This document shows, in pieces, positions 13,235 through 25,400 of a stretch of DNA of 64,000 bases (position 1 is the first letter of the stretch; the number at the start of each line of letters is the position of its first letter). This stretch comes from Heliocidaris tuberculata (lineage: Eukaryota > Echinodermata > Echinoidea > Camarodonta > Echinometridae), in the NCBI GenBank assembly GCA_025618425.1, contig CM046838.1, forward strand, positions 45,215,302-45,279,301, read 5' to 3'. The notes below the pieces were generated by a model. That model made no database searches, was not told where the DNA came from, and worked only from the letters and a program-made list of their open reading frames with translations. A program made the position numbers and the translations under genes.

Positions 13235-14111
13235 TTGATTTTCCAACTACATGTATAAAAAGATAAGGGATAAACATGTCAGCATATTGGGAGTTGGCCC
13301 TTTACCTAATTCTACTCTCCTTATGCATGTTATGTCTTGCATGATGACGACTTTGAATAGTTGCAGAATGTAATAAAGAATTGTGCCGTAGTTCTTATAG
13401 GATATTTCTCTTCATTTGATTAAAGTGTTCCATTGTATTAAAGTATCATTTACCGCGTAACACATGAATAACCATTTCTTCTCACGTTATTCTCTGTTAT
13501 GGTTTATAATAATTCAGTTCCATTTACCAATTGAAACATGTTTATGTTGGAACTATCCTGTGTGAACCTCAATAAATAAAATGAAGATGACACTCTACAT
13601 ACCCTCTTGTCTCCACACTTCCGATTATGACGGCAACACCAACTACAACTGACTGAACTTCCCAACTACAGATCAGCGCTTTTGGAGACCCGCCCACCTG
13701 TAGCTGGGGAGTCCCCCTTCTCATTAGCCATAACGAAGATGACATCATTATAAATTTTGCAATCAATTTATAGCACTTCGGAAGATCCGAGGTCCGGCAG
13801 CTAAGGAATTTTCCTTTTTCTTATGCAACAAAAAACATTTAGTATCAACTGCGGCATGGGTTTTTAAAGTTTGTTCTTGTAATGACGTAAAATTGATATT
13901 ATAATCCGACAAAACCTTAACTGGATGTTCAAGACCTCTAATGAATTTGGTGGGTCTTTCTATTGAAAATCTAGAAAACTGTGTAATAAAGAAGACCGAG
14001 AAGATCAAATCCTGACCAAGTGTGCCAAGAAAGAGAACAACGTGGTTCCAAATATATATATATAGATATATACCCATATAATATAGATATATAGATAGAT
14101 AGATAAATAGA

Positions 14112-14234
14112 TAGAAGATAGATAGATAAGAGAAAGGAAGCAGTGAGAGAATAATAGTTATGTAGCTTAAATCAAAGTTCCCCAGAGCTGTCCTCCCTTT
14201 CAAAATTTTTGCAAAGGCCAAAAAAATGTCTCCG
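14112..14234. repeat. Partial arm of the 35.6-kb-type tRNA palindrome
   Basis: Contains TTAAATCAAAGTTCCCCAGA and GTCCTCCCTTT...TTTTTGCAAAGG up to GTCTCCG, matching 35640-35714. It stops exactly at the 5' seven bases of the tRNA-like sequence, where the second element's arm begins. Preceded by TA/GATA repeats (14054-14115). Confidence 0.7.
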
Positions 14235-14379
14235 TGGAGTGAATGAGGGGTGACATATTTCACGATAACGCAAAAAAGAAAAAAAAAAGAAAAAAAAAAA
14301 GGAAGTCTGTAAGGAGGAATATTGAATTTAGCTACGCAAATTATTTCTCTCTTTCAATTCAATTCAATTCAATTGATTT

Positions 14380-14450
14380 CTCACCGCCGGGAATCGATCC
14401 CGAGTCACTGGCTTAGAACGCCAGTGCCTTAACCGTTAGACCACGGAGAC
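14380..14450 (-). pseudogene. tRNA-Arg(UCU)-like pseudogene, left arm
   Basis: Cloverleaf-like with A-box TGGTCTAACGG and anticodon loop GTTCTAA. Acceptor stem GTCTCCG / CGGTGAG has two mismatches, and the T-loop reads GATCGATT instead of GTTCGATT. Confidence 0.6.
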
Positions 14451-14500
14451 TGGCCAGTGATTTTGTCGACGCCAGATTCATTTGCCGAAGTCACTGGCCC

Positions 14501-14571
14501 GTCTCCGTGGTCTAGTGGTTAAGACATTGGCGTTCTAAGCCAGTGACCCGGGTTCGATTCCCGGCGGTGAG
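14501..14571 (+). pseudogene. tRNA-Arg(UCU)-like sequence, right arm
   Basis: A-box TGGTCTAGTGG, B-box GGTTCGATTCC, anticodon TCT at 14534-14536 in loop GTTCTAA. The T-arm pairs well, but the acceptor stem has two mismatches, so it is more likely element-borne than a working tRNA gene. Confidence 0.55.
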
Positions 14572-14869
14572 AAATCAATTGAATTGAATTGAATTGAAAG
14601 AGAGAAATAATTTGCGTAGCTAAATTCAATATTCCTCCTTACAGACTTCCTTTTTTTTTTTCTTTTTTTTTTTCTTTTTTGCGTTATCGTGAAATATGTC
14701 ACCCCTCATTCACTCCACAAAGTATCAGTTCATTGCGTGCAACGCTATAACATCATTACACCTCAATAGATATAACACGCTGGTGTGTGCGTACCATATA
14801 ACGTACACTCTGAATGAGAGGAGATATTCCACGATTAGGGCGAGATTATTGTCCTTGATTGACGTCTTC

Positions 14870-15290
14870 AGTTCAATTCAATTCAATTTATTTAAAAAAG
14901 CAGACATAGGGGCCTAGCAATCAAGCATGACGAAAAAACATGATGCGAATTGGGACCCCAAAAAGCTATGCTTGTGAGTGGGGCCCCTGAGAAGGATGGA
15001 CCTCTCGATCCCGGCGGACCGGCAATGAGACCAACGTGTTCAAGGATCTGCGCATGCTCAAAACATGAAAGATAATACGATACGATCATAGAGTTACATA
15101 CGATCCAGTCACACACGCGCGCAGAGCCCCAAAACAAGCAGATCCTAAAGTCCGCCACCCGAGATCGAGAACATTTAAAACAAAAACAAAAACATGATAA
15201 TGTACAATACTGATTACAAGGAAATGGCAAGATTGTGTAACTTTAGAACGTATTTACAAGGGAAAAAACTGAATCACTGAATAAATCAAT
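14870..15290 (-). repeat. Probable LINE 3' tail (reverse orientation)
   Basis: Begins with (TTCAA)n TTTATT, the complement of an AATTGAA-type tail, and continues as unique non-coding sequence. Class not determined. Confidence 0.35.
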
Positions 15291-15646
15291 GAACCCCGGC
15301 CCTAACCCCCCCCCCCCCCAGCCTAATCGAGCTGTACACACACACACAAATACACACACCCACACACCCACACACACACACACCCAGGCTGACTGGCTAA
15401 TCCTCACTATAATACTAATAGTACACAAAGTACTTGGCAATCTATTTCAATCTTTCTAACAGATATGATTTTCACAAAAGTCTGAATCTAGTAAGAGTGG
15501 TACTGTCCTTTAATGCCTGCCGGTAACTTGTTCCATTATTTAATGTACGTGATTCGAAAGGAATTTAGTGCAACATTTGTTCTTACATGAGGTTGATGCA
15601 CAAGGTTACTTTGACGCGTATTGTAACTATGTATCTGGGAGTTACA

Positions 15647-16499
15647 CAGTGGCGGCACCAAGGGGGGGGGGGGGGGCATGGGGGGCATTTGCCCCCCCCC
15701 AGGCAGAAGCTTTGCCCCCCCCCCCAGTTGCCCCCCCCCAATAATTTTCGGAGTGAAAAAAAATAAAAGGGTGGAAAATGAAAAAGAAAAGAAAAGGAAA
15801 GAAAAAAGTGAAAAAGGAATGGAGAAAAGAAGGAAAAAGAAAGAAAACGGAAACTTGGAAAGCAGTGGCGGCATCAAGGTGGGGGGCATGGGGCAAATTT
15901 GTTCGCTCAGCTCGTGTAAATATCCTCATATTTGGGTAGTTTTATAGCCGAATAATTTCTGTACATTTCCACTATAACAGTGTCAAAATTTTTGCTCGCT
16001 CGCTTGCAATACAGGCCTATAACTCCCACCACATAATCAGGCCGCGAGATGATCAAATGCCCTTATATTGGGGTAGTTTATAGCCAAATAATCATTTCTG
16101 TACATTTTCACCACAAAATTTTTGCCCGTTCGCAATGTATAACTACCACCTCATAATCGGGCAGCAAGATGCTCAAATGTCCTCATGCATATTGGGGTAG
16201 TTTTATAGCCGAATATGTAATTTCTGTACATTTTTACTACGAAATGTGTAAAAAATTTTGCTCGCTCGCTTCGCTCGCTCGCAGTATATAACTAACACCT
16301 CTTTATAATCGGGCAGTTCAGCTAGATGCTGAAAATGACCTATCTGGGTAGGTTTATAGCCGAATATTCTGTACATTATCACTACAAAAAGTGTCAAAAT
16401 TTTTTTTGTCCGCCCTTGCCCCCCCCCCCACATTTTCTTTTGCCCCCCATTTGCCCCCCCCCCCCCCCCCCCACTTTAAAAATCCTGGTGCCGCCACTG
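15647..16499. mobile_element. hAT-like nonautonomous transposon (853 bases)
   Basis: Terminal inverted repeats CAGTGGCGGCACC...GGTGCCGCCACTG, flanked by perfect 8-base target duplications GAGTTACA (15639-15646 and 16500-16507). The CAGTG ends and 8-base duplication are typical of hAT. The interior has long C/G runs, an internal end-like copy at 15864 and about four diverged tandem units. No transposase. Confidence 0.9.
15916..16400. repeat. Diverged tandem repeat inside the hAT element (~4 units of ~130-150 bases)
   Basis: Each unit carries TGGGTAGTTTTATAGCCGAA, then TTTCTGTACATTT, then TTTTGCTCGCTCGC or variants, then ATAATCGGGCAG. Unit starts are near 15925, 16060, 16190 and 16345. Confidence 0.75.
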
Positions 16500-17174
16500 G
16501 AGTTACAGGAAAATAGGTCTTTGAACAGGCAAACCTGGGGACAAAACTGAAGTTCAAACACAAAAAGCATAGGGCCTACTACTGAATGACACAAGCTCAT
16601 CAAAAGTTAGGAATTTTCTAAACTCCTGGTTCTAATAAAAACAGTTTGTCTTTTGAACATCTTAGCAACAACTTAAAATGCCGGCCGTGGCGCTCTTCAG
16701 CCTTTCAAAGATTGTTCGCACCATTTCTTCGAATGATTATGCAGGGGGAATGGTGTAAGAGAGGGGGCGGTAGCTAGTGTCCTTAAGCATGTTAAGAAAG
16801 TGTATTTTAACCTTTGTTAAGCATCCTTCATAAAGGGGCGCTCTTCTACAAAGTAACTTCTTTTTTTTCTTCTTTTTTTTTGGCAACGATGCATGCTCAC
16901 ATCCCCCCCCCCCCCCCCTCTCCGCGACATCCCCCCAAAAGAATGTAAACAGTAAATGTTGGTCTTGTGAACACTGAGAAAAGCAGTCTTTGGTGTCAGT
17001 TTTGAATCCACAATGGTATTTAATAAGTAACAGTCAAGTGACCGCTATGTTTTAAATTCCATTGTTCTTAATTCTCTCTAAATTTGTTATTTTTGTCTTT
17101 TAATTTCCAGTCCATATATCGTCTGCTGAACGCCCTTCTGGCTACAAACAGATGATAAGCTCCTATATAATATA

Positions 17175-17214
<40 letters not shown>

Positions 17215-17219
<5 letters not shown>

Positions 17220-17443
17220 GACAAGTAAATAAAAGATTCCGTGAGACTGAAAAGTTTTCAAATTTTCGGCCATAGGCCTTCATCAGGAAATGATGAAAAT
17301 TTATTAAGTATCAACAAAAGAGCTTGAAGCGCAACAATGCAAAAAGCTCCATGGATACTAGCGCAACCATGGTAGAGAAGGCTGAGGGAGGACAGAGAGA
17401 GAACTTTTCAGTCTCACGGAATCTTTTATTTACCTGTCTTCTA
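17215..17443 (-). mobile_element. Foldback element between (TA)n tracts
   Basis: Arms 17215-17257 and 17401-17443 are near-perfect inverted copies of TAGAAGACAAGTAAATAAAA... A (TA)n tract of about 45 bases adjoins on the left; another lies 50 bases to the right (17494-17525). On the minus strand it carries CTGATGA-AGGCC-TAT-GGCC-GAAA (17264-17286). Confidence 0.75.
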
Positions 17444-17489
17444 CACCTCATCTAACTACGATTCCGAAGCAGAACTCTTATTTTTTGTT

Positions 17490-17528
<39 letters not shown>

Positions 17529-17529
17529 T

Positions 17530-19650
17530 AGAGCCCCGGCTTTTCTGTTTGACTGCATGTAGTGTGTGAATTAATTCCATCATTCATGACATCATTCATA
17601 TGTGTTTTATATGTTGTTTTACGTTATACTGACTAAATTGTAATGTTTTCAATATGCGCATTAACTAAATCTGTATATGAACCGAAAGCTACCTTTTTGG
17701 GGATACAAATGAAAGATTTATGTGAAGCATAAAATAATAATGACTTCATGCAATATACATACCTAAAATAACATTTCCATTTATTCACATTTCAATTAGC
17801 AACATAGATTGAGAACTGAATTCCTCAAAAGAAATTATATGTTTTTCATCACTCATGTAATAACAGTTTCACTTAGCCCCATCAAGTTACTCTATCATTT
17901 AAGTTTGAAAAAAACATTCATTAATCATTGTTACAATTCTGCAAGTATGCGCATAATCCAGTATAACATCAATATAAACCTATTAACTGAATGTACCTTA
18001 TAATTTTTACTATTATTATATACAAGTAAATCTTTACACACTGAAAGACAAAGAAGAGCTATATTTACTTGATCATATTATTTCTAAAAATATTATATTC
18101 ATGTATTCATTTATATAGGTCTATGCTAGGGGTAACTATGAAAATTATATAATTATTCCAGCACCAGTACTGATATAAAAAGTGATAAATATATCTTCAA
18201 TCTTCATAATATATGTATGTTTAGTACTACATGTAATTTCATAAAACATTATAATACATCTTTTACTGCATCATTGTCCCCTCTGCAATCAAATATCAAG
18301 ACTTGATAATGAAGAATCAAATATAAAGTCATTAAAATAGAGAATTAAAGGAATGAAAGCAAGGAGGAAAGATACTGAAAAAAAAAGAAAAAACACAAAT
18401 TTACCCAACAGGCATTTTTACATAACATGGCATTATACAAAATCAAATCATTAAATGTATGATACAATTTTATACAAACACAGGTAAAAGTAAATTGTTG
18501 TTTGGATTAAAATATATTTCACACTTTATGCTTTTTGTATATATATATATATATCTCTCTCTCTCTATTAACAATAAAAGATAACAATGAGCTGTTGAAT
18601 CCAAAGATACATCCACATACACCCCACATATCGTCTGTTTAGAACCAGAAGGTTCACATAGTGAACACCCTTTTGGCTCTGCACCGACGATACTATCCCT
18701 CCAATAGCAATCGTAGTGTTTTTCATAATTAGTATTTCTAGAATAAGAATAAGAAAATTTAGTTTGAAAATATTATTTAACTTACTTTTATCCGCTATAT
18801 ATGAAACAAATATTTTGGTTTCCTTCTCCATGGAAATTAGTTTAGTTTCTAACAAATACACACGGTTGTTCAAATTACAATAATTCTGGGGGATAATATT
18901 CAAAATTCTAGTAGAAATATTCCAAGAAATAATGAAAACAAAACAAACAGGCTTTTCAAAGTATCTTTCAATTGTATGTATAAGTAGCACTATACTATAT
19001 CAATTTGAGGTCCATGGTACATAAAACAACAAAATGATAAAATGAAAGGAGTAATATACACATAACAGAAAATAACAAACCAATAAATAGACATTATAAG
19101 ATATACAGTCATTGCATAAACATGAAAATTAAATAAATGAACATAAATAAAATGACAAGTCTAAAGACACTTAATAACAGTTTCTGATAAACAATTTCAA
19201 ATTCAGAAAATTGTAAACAATAACTATTAACATACATCAGAGGTGGTAAAGATGAGGGGCTTTATTGCTTTATTTTGGAGGTTTGTCAGTAGGTTGGTTG
19301 GAACAATATCAGGCCCTTAAGAACCAATGGTATTTTAATATATTGTATTGTAATCAAATATATTCAATTGGTTATAAAACTTAATAATAAAGAGAATGAC
19401 CTACATGTATATATATACATGTGAACTACAATAAACAGAACTGATAATACATAATAACCATGCACAGATATCATATTTGATAAGTTTTCAGTGTGAATAT
19501 ATGAGATCCTACATAGGCCTGTACAAACAATATATTTTTAAAAATCAAGTAAACATTTCACCTCATTTAACATTTGCTTGTTTGTAAAATAGTATTTTAC
19601 TTCAGAATTAAAATGTTTTGGTAAGTGGTGTATTCTAGAATACATAATAC
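17530..19650. other. Downstream flank of the receptor gene, non-coding
   Basis: AT-rich with a short hairpin around 18627-18690 (TCGTCTGTTTAGAACCAGAAGG... inverted) and a TA/TC microsatellite (18537-18567). Open frames are AT-biased and unrecognisable. Confidence 0.5.
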
Positions 19651-19651
19651 A

Positions 19652-19880
19652 TAAGGTAGCTTAGCAAAACGTCGTGGCGCATAAGAACGTGGGAAAAATG
19701 CATTTTACAAATTTGCTCAAAATCATAATTTTATTCTATAAAGACAGACTCAAAATATTACAATGTAGAATTAGTATTCAAATATTTGAACAATTTTAAG
19801 CAATATCATTTGAAAATTTTTATTCAGATTATTCAGATATGACTGATCCTAATTTTATAAGCACATACAAAACTTGCAAA
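19652..19880. mobile_element. Truncated MITE, TAAGGTAGCTTAGC family, copy 1
   Basis: Matches the left 230 bases of 24711-24986 (shared GCAGACTCAAAATATTACAA with one mismatch) but lacks the right inverted end. Lies downstream of the gene. Confidence 0.75.
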
Positions 19881-19965
19881 ACTTCACAAAGGATATTAAA
19901 ACTCAACCCATGGTCCAAACCAAGATTTAAACCTAAATCATAGTTAATAAACAATGAAAAGCACA

Positions 19966-19971
19966 TTTATT
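19966..19971 (-). promoter_or_regulatory. Candidate polyadenylation signal AATAAA
   Basis: First canonical AATAAA on the minus strand after the stop codon, about 800 nt downstream. It would imply a 3' UTR of roughly 0.8 kb. It lies about 85 nt beyond a truncated MITE; use is not demonstrated. Confidence 0.3.
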
Positions 19972-20772
19972 AATCATATAGGAAACATATTCAATTTATC
20001 CAACACATGATATACAGAGACACAGATCAGTTTTCAATGTTTTAAGTTGACATACATGTAAGGCATACAAAGCTAGGGGAAAACATCATGGAATCTAGTC
20101 AGGAGATGACCTTGTCCATTATAGGGTAATTAAGCGAAGAAGATAATACAATGTATGTTTTAGGCCAAATTCTGAGTGTTATTTACACCAAATGATGTGC
20201 AGATGTCATTAAATGTTCAGTCAACATATATTTGTATTTTTCATGTGTGTGAATGCTTTATATGCTTGCTAGCCCAGTTTCATTTTTCATTAACAGTTTT
20301 TATAGTAGTTCTCTTTTTGTATATCAGGGCAGAAAATGATATGTAATTAGTATGTATTAATATAGAGAAACCAATTCATATCCGGTAACTCTAAAATTCT
20401 GTTAATGGTCTGTTATTCCGTAACATCAATTGATATACAAATACCTCTGTTCTTTTCTTTTCTAATTAACTTTATCAGTGTCTTATTCTAATTTCTTTTA
20501 TCTGACTATGCTAACAAAAATTATGGTGATGCTCTTACAGTAACAGGATTTTTAAAATTTTGTTTCTGGAGTCCCCAACACAAGCTCCGCTGGCTATTCG
20601 GGTGATCGCCTCCTTCTTAGTAATATTTACTTCTTAATCTTTACTTGTGAAATATATTGTTATAGCTGTCAGAAGGATACAAATGTGAATCCCATTTCAA
20701 TTGATTTCATTTCAATGTATCACATTTTAGTCTCATGGTAGACATAGCCTAATCTCAATATGACAGGTCTCC

Positions 20773-20850
20773 TTACATGTTAAGGTTTGCATACTCATCA
20801 AACTTCTTCATGTATTCTGCCATCCCTTCATAACACATGCCATACTGATC
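20773..20850 (-). CDS. Exon 31: C-terminus and stop codon
   Basis: Residues 1563-1587 and [20 protein letters not shown] closes D2, followed by DEYANLNM. Tyr1582 has Asn at +2, like the YANF tail of RPTP-alpha and RPTP-epsilon, whose phosphotyrosine binds GRB2 (known). Confidence 0.93.
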   Translation of the reverse strand, partial: DQYGMCYEGMAEYMKKFDEYANLNM

Positions 20851-22371
20851 CTGTGAACAAAAAAAATGGAAAAAAGATGAAATAGAGAAAGGTCAAGAAT
20901 ATGAATCAATGAATTTGGTGCTATTGAAAATGCACACAAATGGCAAAGAATGAATTGCTTGTGTTACAGATACTCAAGAGATTATTATTCAAAATATCTA
21001 TTCATTAAGACCTAACAGCACAGATTTTTATGAACACATTTCTATCTGTGAGGTGCATTAACAAAGCTTGTGGGATGCCTTTGCTATGGCTAGCTTACAG
21101 CTTCTTTTAAAAAAAAAGGAAACCGTCTGGCCAATCAGTCATTGTCTTCCACCTATCCAGCCAGGATTTAGCAAGCAGGGACAGACATTCATAAGAAGTA
21201 TTCATTTGGATGCTACTACATCCCTGCTCCTGCTAGCTTCATCATGGACTACGGGAAAGAAAATTTCATTGGACACAAGTGTTTCTTTTTTAAAAGCTCT
21301 GGGAAAGACACACCACTTGTTTTGCTTATTGAACAATGTAATTCAATTTAATTAAATATGCATGTACATTTCCTTTGTTGTTACATTTTTCTTTAAATTA
21401 ATTGTATCAGCTTTTAGCTGCAATCTTGAATATTCTCCAATAAACCAATAAACCAAACCAAACCAAACCAAACCAAAAACAGAAAAAAAAATTAATGGAG
21501 AAAAGCTAACAATCAACACAGAAAAACACAATTTTGGAGAAATGGGCACACAAATGTAATATCAAAATTTTTAATTAATTAATCAATTCATTAATTTAAC
21601 TTAAATTAAATTTTCTTGAGAAAGAGAATGAACCTTTGAACCTCATGATCTTAAGCCATTATAATACATAATAATACATAACATTTATATTGCGCTTAAT
21701 ACAATGCTTCTAAGCGCCGAAGTAGTATTATTACCCTGGCTTTAGCCCAGCTGCCCTGTAAGGCGCTGAAAGCATTCAAGGAATAAATTCCTACCAGGTA
21801 CCCATTTACTACTCCTGGGTGGAGAGTGACAAACGTAAATTAATGTCTTGCCAAAGGACATTAGTGCCGCGGCGGGACTCGAACCGCGAACCATGAGATC
21901 CACAGTCCGGTGACGTATCCACTAGACCACGACACCTCTACTTATGATGAACGATAACCATTCACAAAGAATGCGATATGTGGAAGCGTGTTTAGCTTGC
22001 CAATAAACTTGCCATCAAAACCAACCCTGTCTCAAAAAAACTTATACGATCCCCTTACCACTGATTCAATCATGCTGGGACGGTTTGCTCGTAATCTCTT
22101 CACAGCTTGGAAGATGTCAACAGAGCTGTCTGTGATCATCTTCTCTGCAGCTGAATAGAGGGCTGCAAATACACCACTCCTACCAATTCCATTGCTGGGA
22201 CCATTAAACAGAAAAAAAGCATGATTTTATGATGGGAGTCAAAATTTCTGATAATCGTTATGTAAGTTGGTACAGAAAAAACAAAAGGTCTACATTAGAT
22301 AGATGTGGTTGCTTCTGTGTTCACTTTATGATGATATGATTATGATTATGATTATTATTATTATTATCATC

Positions 22372-22406
<35 letters not shown>

Positions 22407-25400
22407 CATCATCATCATCATTATCTAGGCATATTGATAGGCACTACAAATATCTCAGGCATACTGATATGTACTGTAAAGATTGTAGGCATATATTCAT
22501 ATGCACTGCAAAGATAATGGGTATATTGATATGCAATGTAAAAACTGAATGTTACAAACTTCTTGACCTTTAAACGATCTGGAAATAAAGATACAACTGA
22601 TATGCATATAACTTTCAGGGATTCACACTAAGGATGCTGTATGCAAAAGAAATATTGACTGCTTTGTTTTGAGGGTTATAATTAGTGAATTGACCTGAGA
22701 CTGCACAATGTCTCAAAGCTTCTTGACTTTGACAGGGGCTCCCACATATTTAATCTTGGGTTAAATTTAACCCTTTCGAGACAAATGACCACATTTTGTG
22801 GTTTGGCTCAATAACTTTTGATTCAGAGCTCTAAAAAATATACCAGATGCATGAGTAGAAAGAGCAAAAATTTCTACACATATTGTTTCCATTTTTGTTG
22901 CATGACCATATTGTGTTTGATGCCAGGAATTTTAAAAAGGAGAATAAGCTTCAAAATCCTTAAATTGGCAACACATTGAGAGGTTCAAAATCACTGTTTT
23001 TTAACAAAATTGGCAATTTTTTCAACTAAGTTTCTAATGATGTATATTGTTTTCAAAGACATTACATTTTGTTGGAACCATGTAGCACTAAACGAAAAAT
23101 ATTATTGTTGCCAATTTGAAGAACAAAATGTGATCAATTTAGCCCTTAAATAATTCCTGTCTTGAAAGGGGCATCAACCCTGCTCCCAAAGCATTCAACA
23201 CTTGTACATTATCATATTTCTGTAACCACCTACACCATACAGTAACATGTACATAGGAAATATCACTACTTCCAATTTTGCATAGATTGGAAAGCTATAC
23301 TCACATGCAGTGAATGACAATGGGACCTGATGCTTGTGATCTCCTTTCACATTCATTGACAGCATCAACCAGCTGAAGAAGAGGAGCCAAGGAGTCTGGT
23401 CTTGTCTGGTTAGTATTCCAACCCATCAACTGAAACTGCTTCACTGTCAGTGTCTGCAACATATGGCAAGATGGTGAAAATATAACAGGCTACATATGAA
23501 TAAAGAAACATGTATTGCATGCCAGGATGTCATTGATCTCTACGTAAACAAAACATATCTTACAGTAAGCATCCTACGCATATACATATTTGTCTTGTTC
23601 AGTTAATGTAGCAACATTTCTCAACATTTCCTAGGAGGCAACAGGAAAAAGAAAATTAAGTAAGTTGAAGAAATGTATAGGAAACAACCATACTTCTTAA
23701 AAATTATTCCATATTCATGTGGAATTCTTACTACTTATGTTGAAGTTTGTAAGTTCTGTAAAGGAACATAGAAAATGCCTTCATACTTGTGTATGATCAA
23801 AAGAAAAATAAATCTTTAATATTGTAATTATATGTATTTTTTTCTCAAATGAACACAAAATGTAAATTCTGCAGTAGTATGAATATTATTCACAATCATA
23901 TCTACAGACCAAAAAGATAATATGTTGGACTACAAAAGGATGTGACTCCACAGCTATGGAAGCACATCAGTATACATGTAGTATATGTAACATCCTAACC
24001 TGGTTGGACACAATTTTATTTCTCTACTTAGGCATTTCTACTAGAAGCCAGCTCTAGATGTCTAGGCAGAATATAAGAGAAACTTACCCCTTTCTTGGGT
24101 CCTTTGATCTCAAACTTCCTCATGATATAGTCACTGCGAATGGTTTCAGCTGAGACAATGGACACCTTGAGAGGACCAAACTGGACTGAGTCTTGGTTGG
24201 GCCAGTACTGGGCACAGGACTAGGGAAAGATCATCAGATTTATACAATTACAATATGAGAGAAAGCAAAGAATCCAAGATCTAAGGGACAAAATATTGGT
24301 GCAAAGATACAACCCTAATTATCATGAAATAATCCATTAAAATTTGAAAGTGGACATCACTGTTCTGTATTTCCTAAAAATGGGAATTATATTTTGAATT
24401 CTAATTTGATAATTTGCAAATTTCAAACTCCACAAAATATCTGATTTGAACATCTTGAGCCACTTAAATAAAAGAGTACCATAAAATGATAAATGTCACT
24501 CCATTAGCACAAGGATTCAATCAGTTCAGTAGGTTTCACCGGTTTGAATATTTTACTGCTGATCATGCTATTGCATTTAGGCTAATGATCGCATGTACAC
24601 GTAGATCATGCTGTCACAATATAAAAACACAAGTAATTTAAGGGCTGAAAAATATCTTCTTCATTATTACATGTACTTCTACTTTATACATGTTTAGCTA
24701 GTATTTAACTTAGGTAGCTTAGCGAAACGTCGTGGCGCGTAAAAACGCGGGAAAAACGCATATGACAAATTTGCTCAAATTTATAATTTTATTCTGTAAA
24801 GGCAGACTCAAAATATTACAATGTAGAATTAGTATTCAAATATTTGAACAATTTTAAGCAAAATAATATGAAAAATTTTATTCAGATATATCTGATTCCA
24901 ATTTTATAAGTACATACAAAACTTGCAGTTTTCCTCTATGCATCTTTCCCGCATTCTTACGCACCACGTTTCGCTAAGCTACCTTATGTCAGTGTAATAT
25001 GCATTTTTGCTTTGAGCAAAATATGAACTTTACTATTCATCACATAAGGACAGTGGAATTAAGTAAATACCTTTGCAATGGTCCATACATTTACATTTTT
25101 TTGCTTAACCCTGTATTTCTAAATTGTGACAGAAATGAAACAAACAAACATAAAAACTTGTTGTCGCTCACGTATGTTCGCGACTCTATTTTCCTGCTTG
25201 GAACCATTTGAATGTAGTTGATTTTTTTATATCATCTCCCTTCAATTATTGATATTATGAGTAATTACACCTTTACTTTTTTAATTATTTTAATGGACCT
25301 GTTGTTTATGCTCTTATTAAATTCTGGATTGGATATAAGTATTTTTCCCTCTCTCTAATAATTGCTCATACATATACTGACACGAACACCTAACACGGCA

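Larger units (their letters stand above)
14235..14717. mobile_element. Palindromic element bearing two inverted tRNA-like sequences
   Basis: Left arm 14235-14450, right arm 14501-14717, loop about 50 bases. Each arm runs TGGAGTGAATGAGG, an A-rich tract, AATTGAATTGAA repeats, then a 71-base tRNA-like end facing inward. No coding capacity. Confidence 0.85.

Noticed and set aside
18568..18990. 140-codon open frame on the minus strand downstream of the gene
   Set aside because: AT-biased composition, overlaps a hairpin repeat, unlike any known domain; probably downstream or UTR sequence.
21068..21355. 95-codon open frame in the last intron
   Set aside because: Runs on the plus strand, antisense to the receptor gene, with no recognisable domain and no splice or family support.
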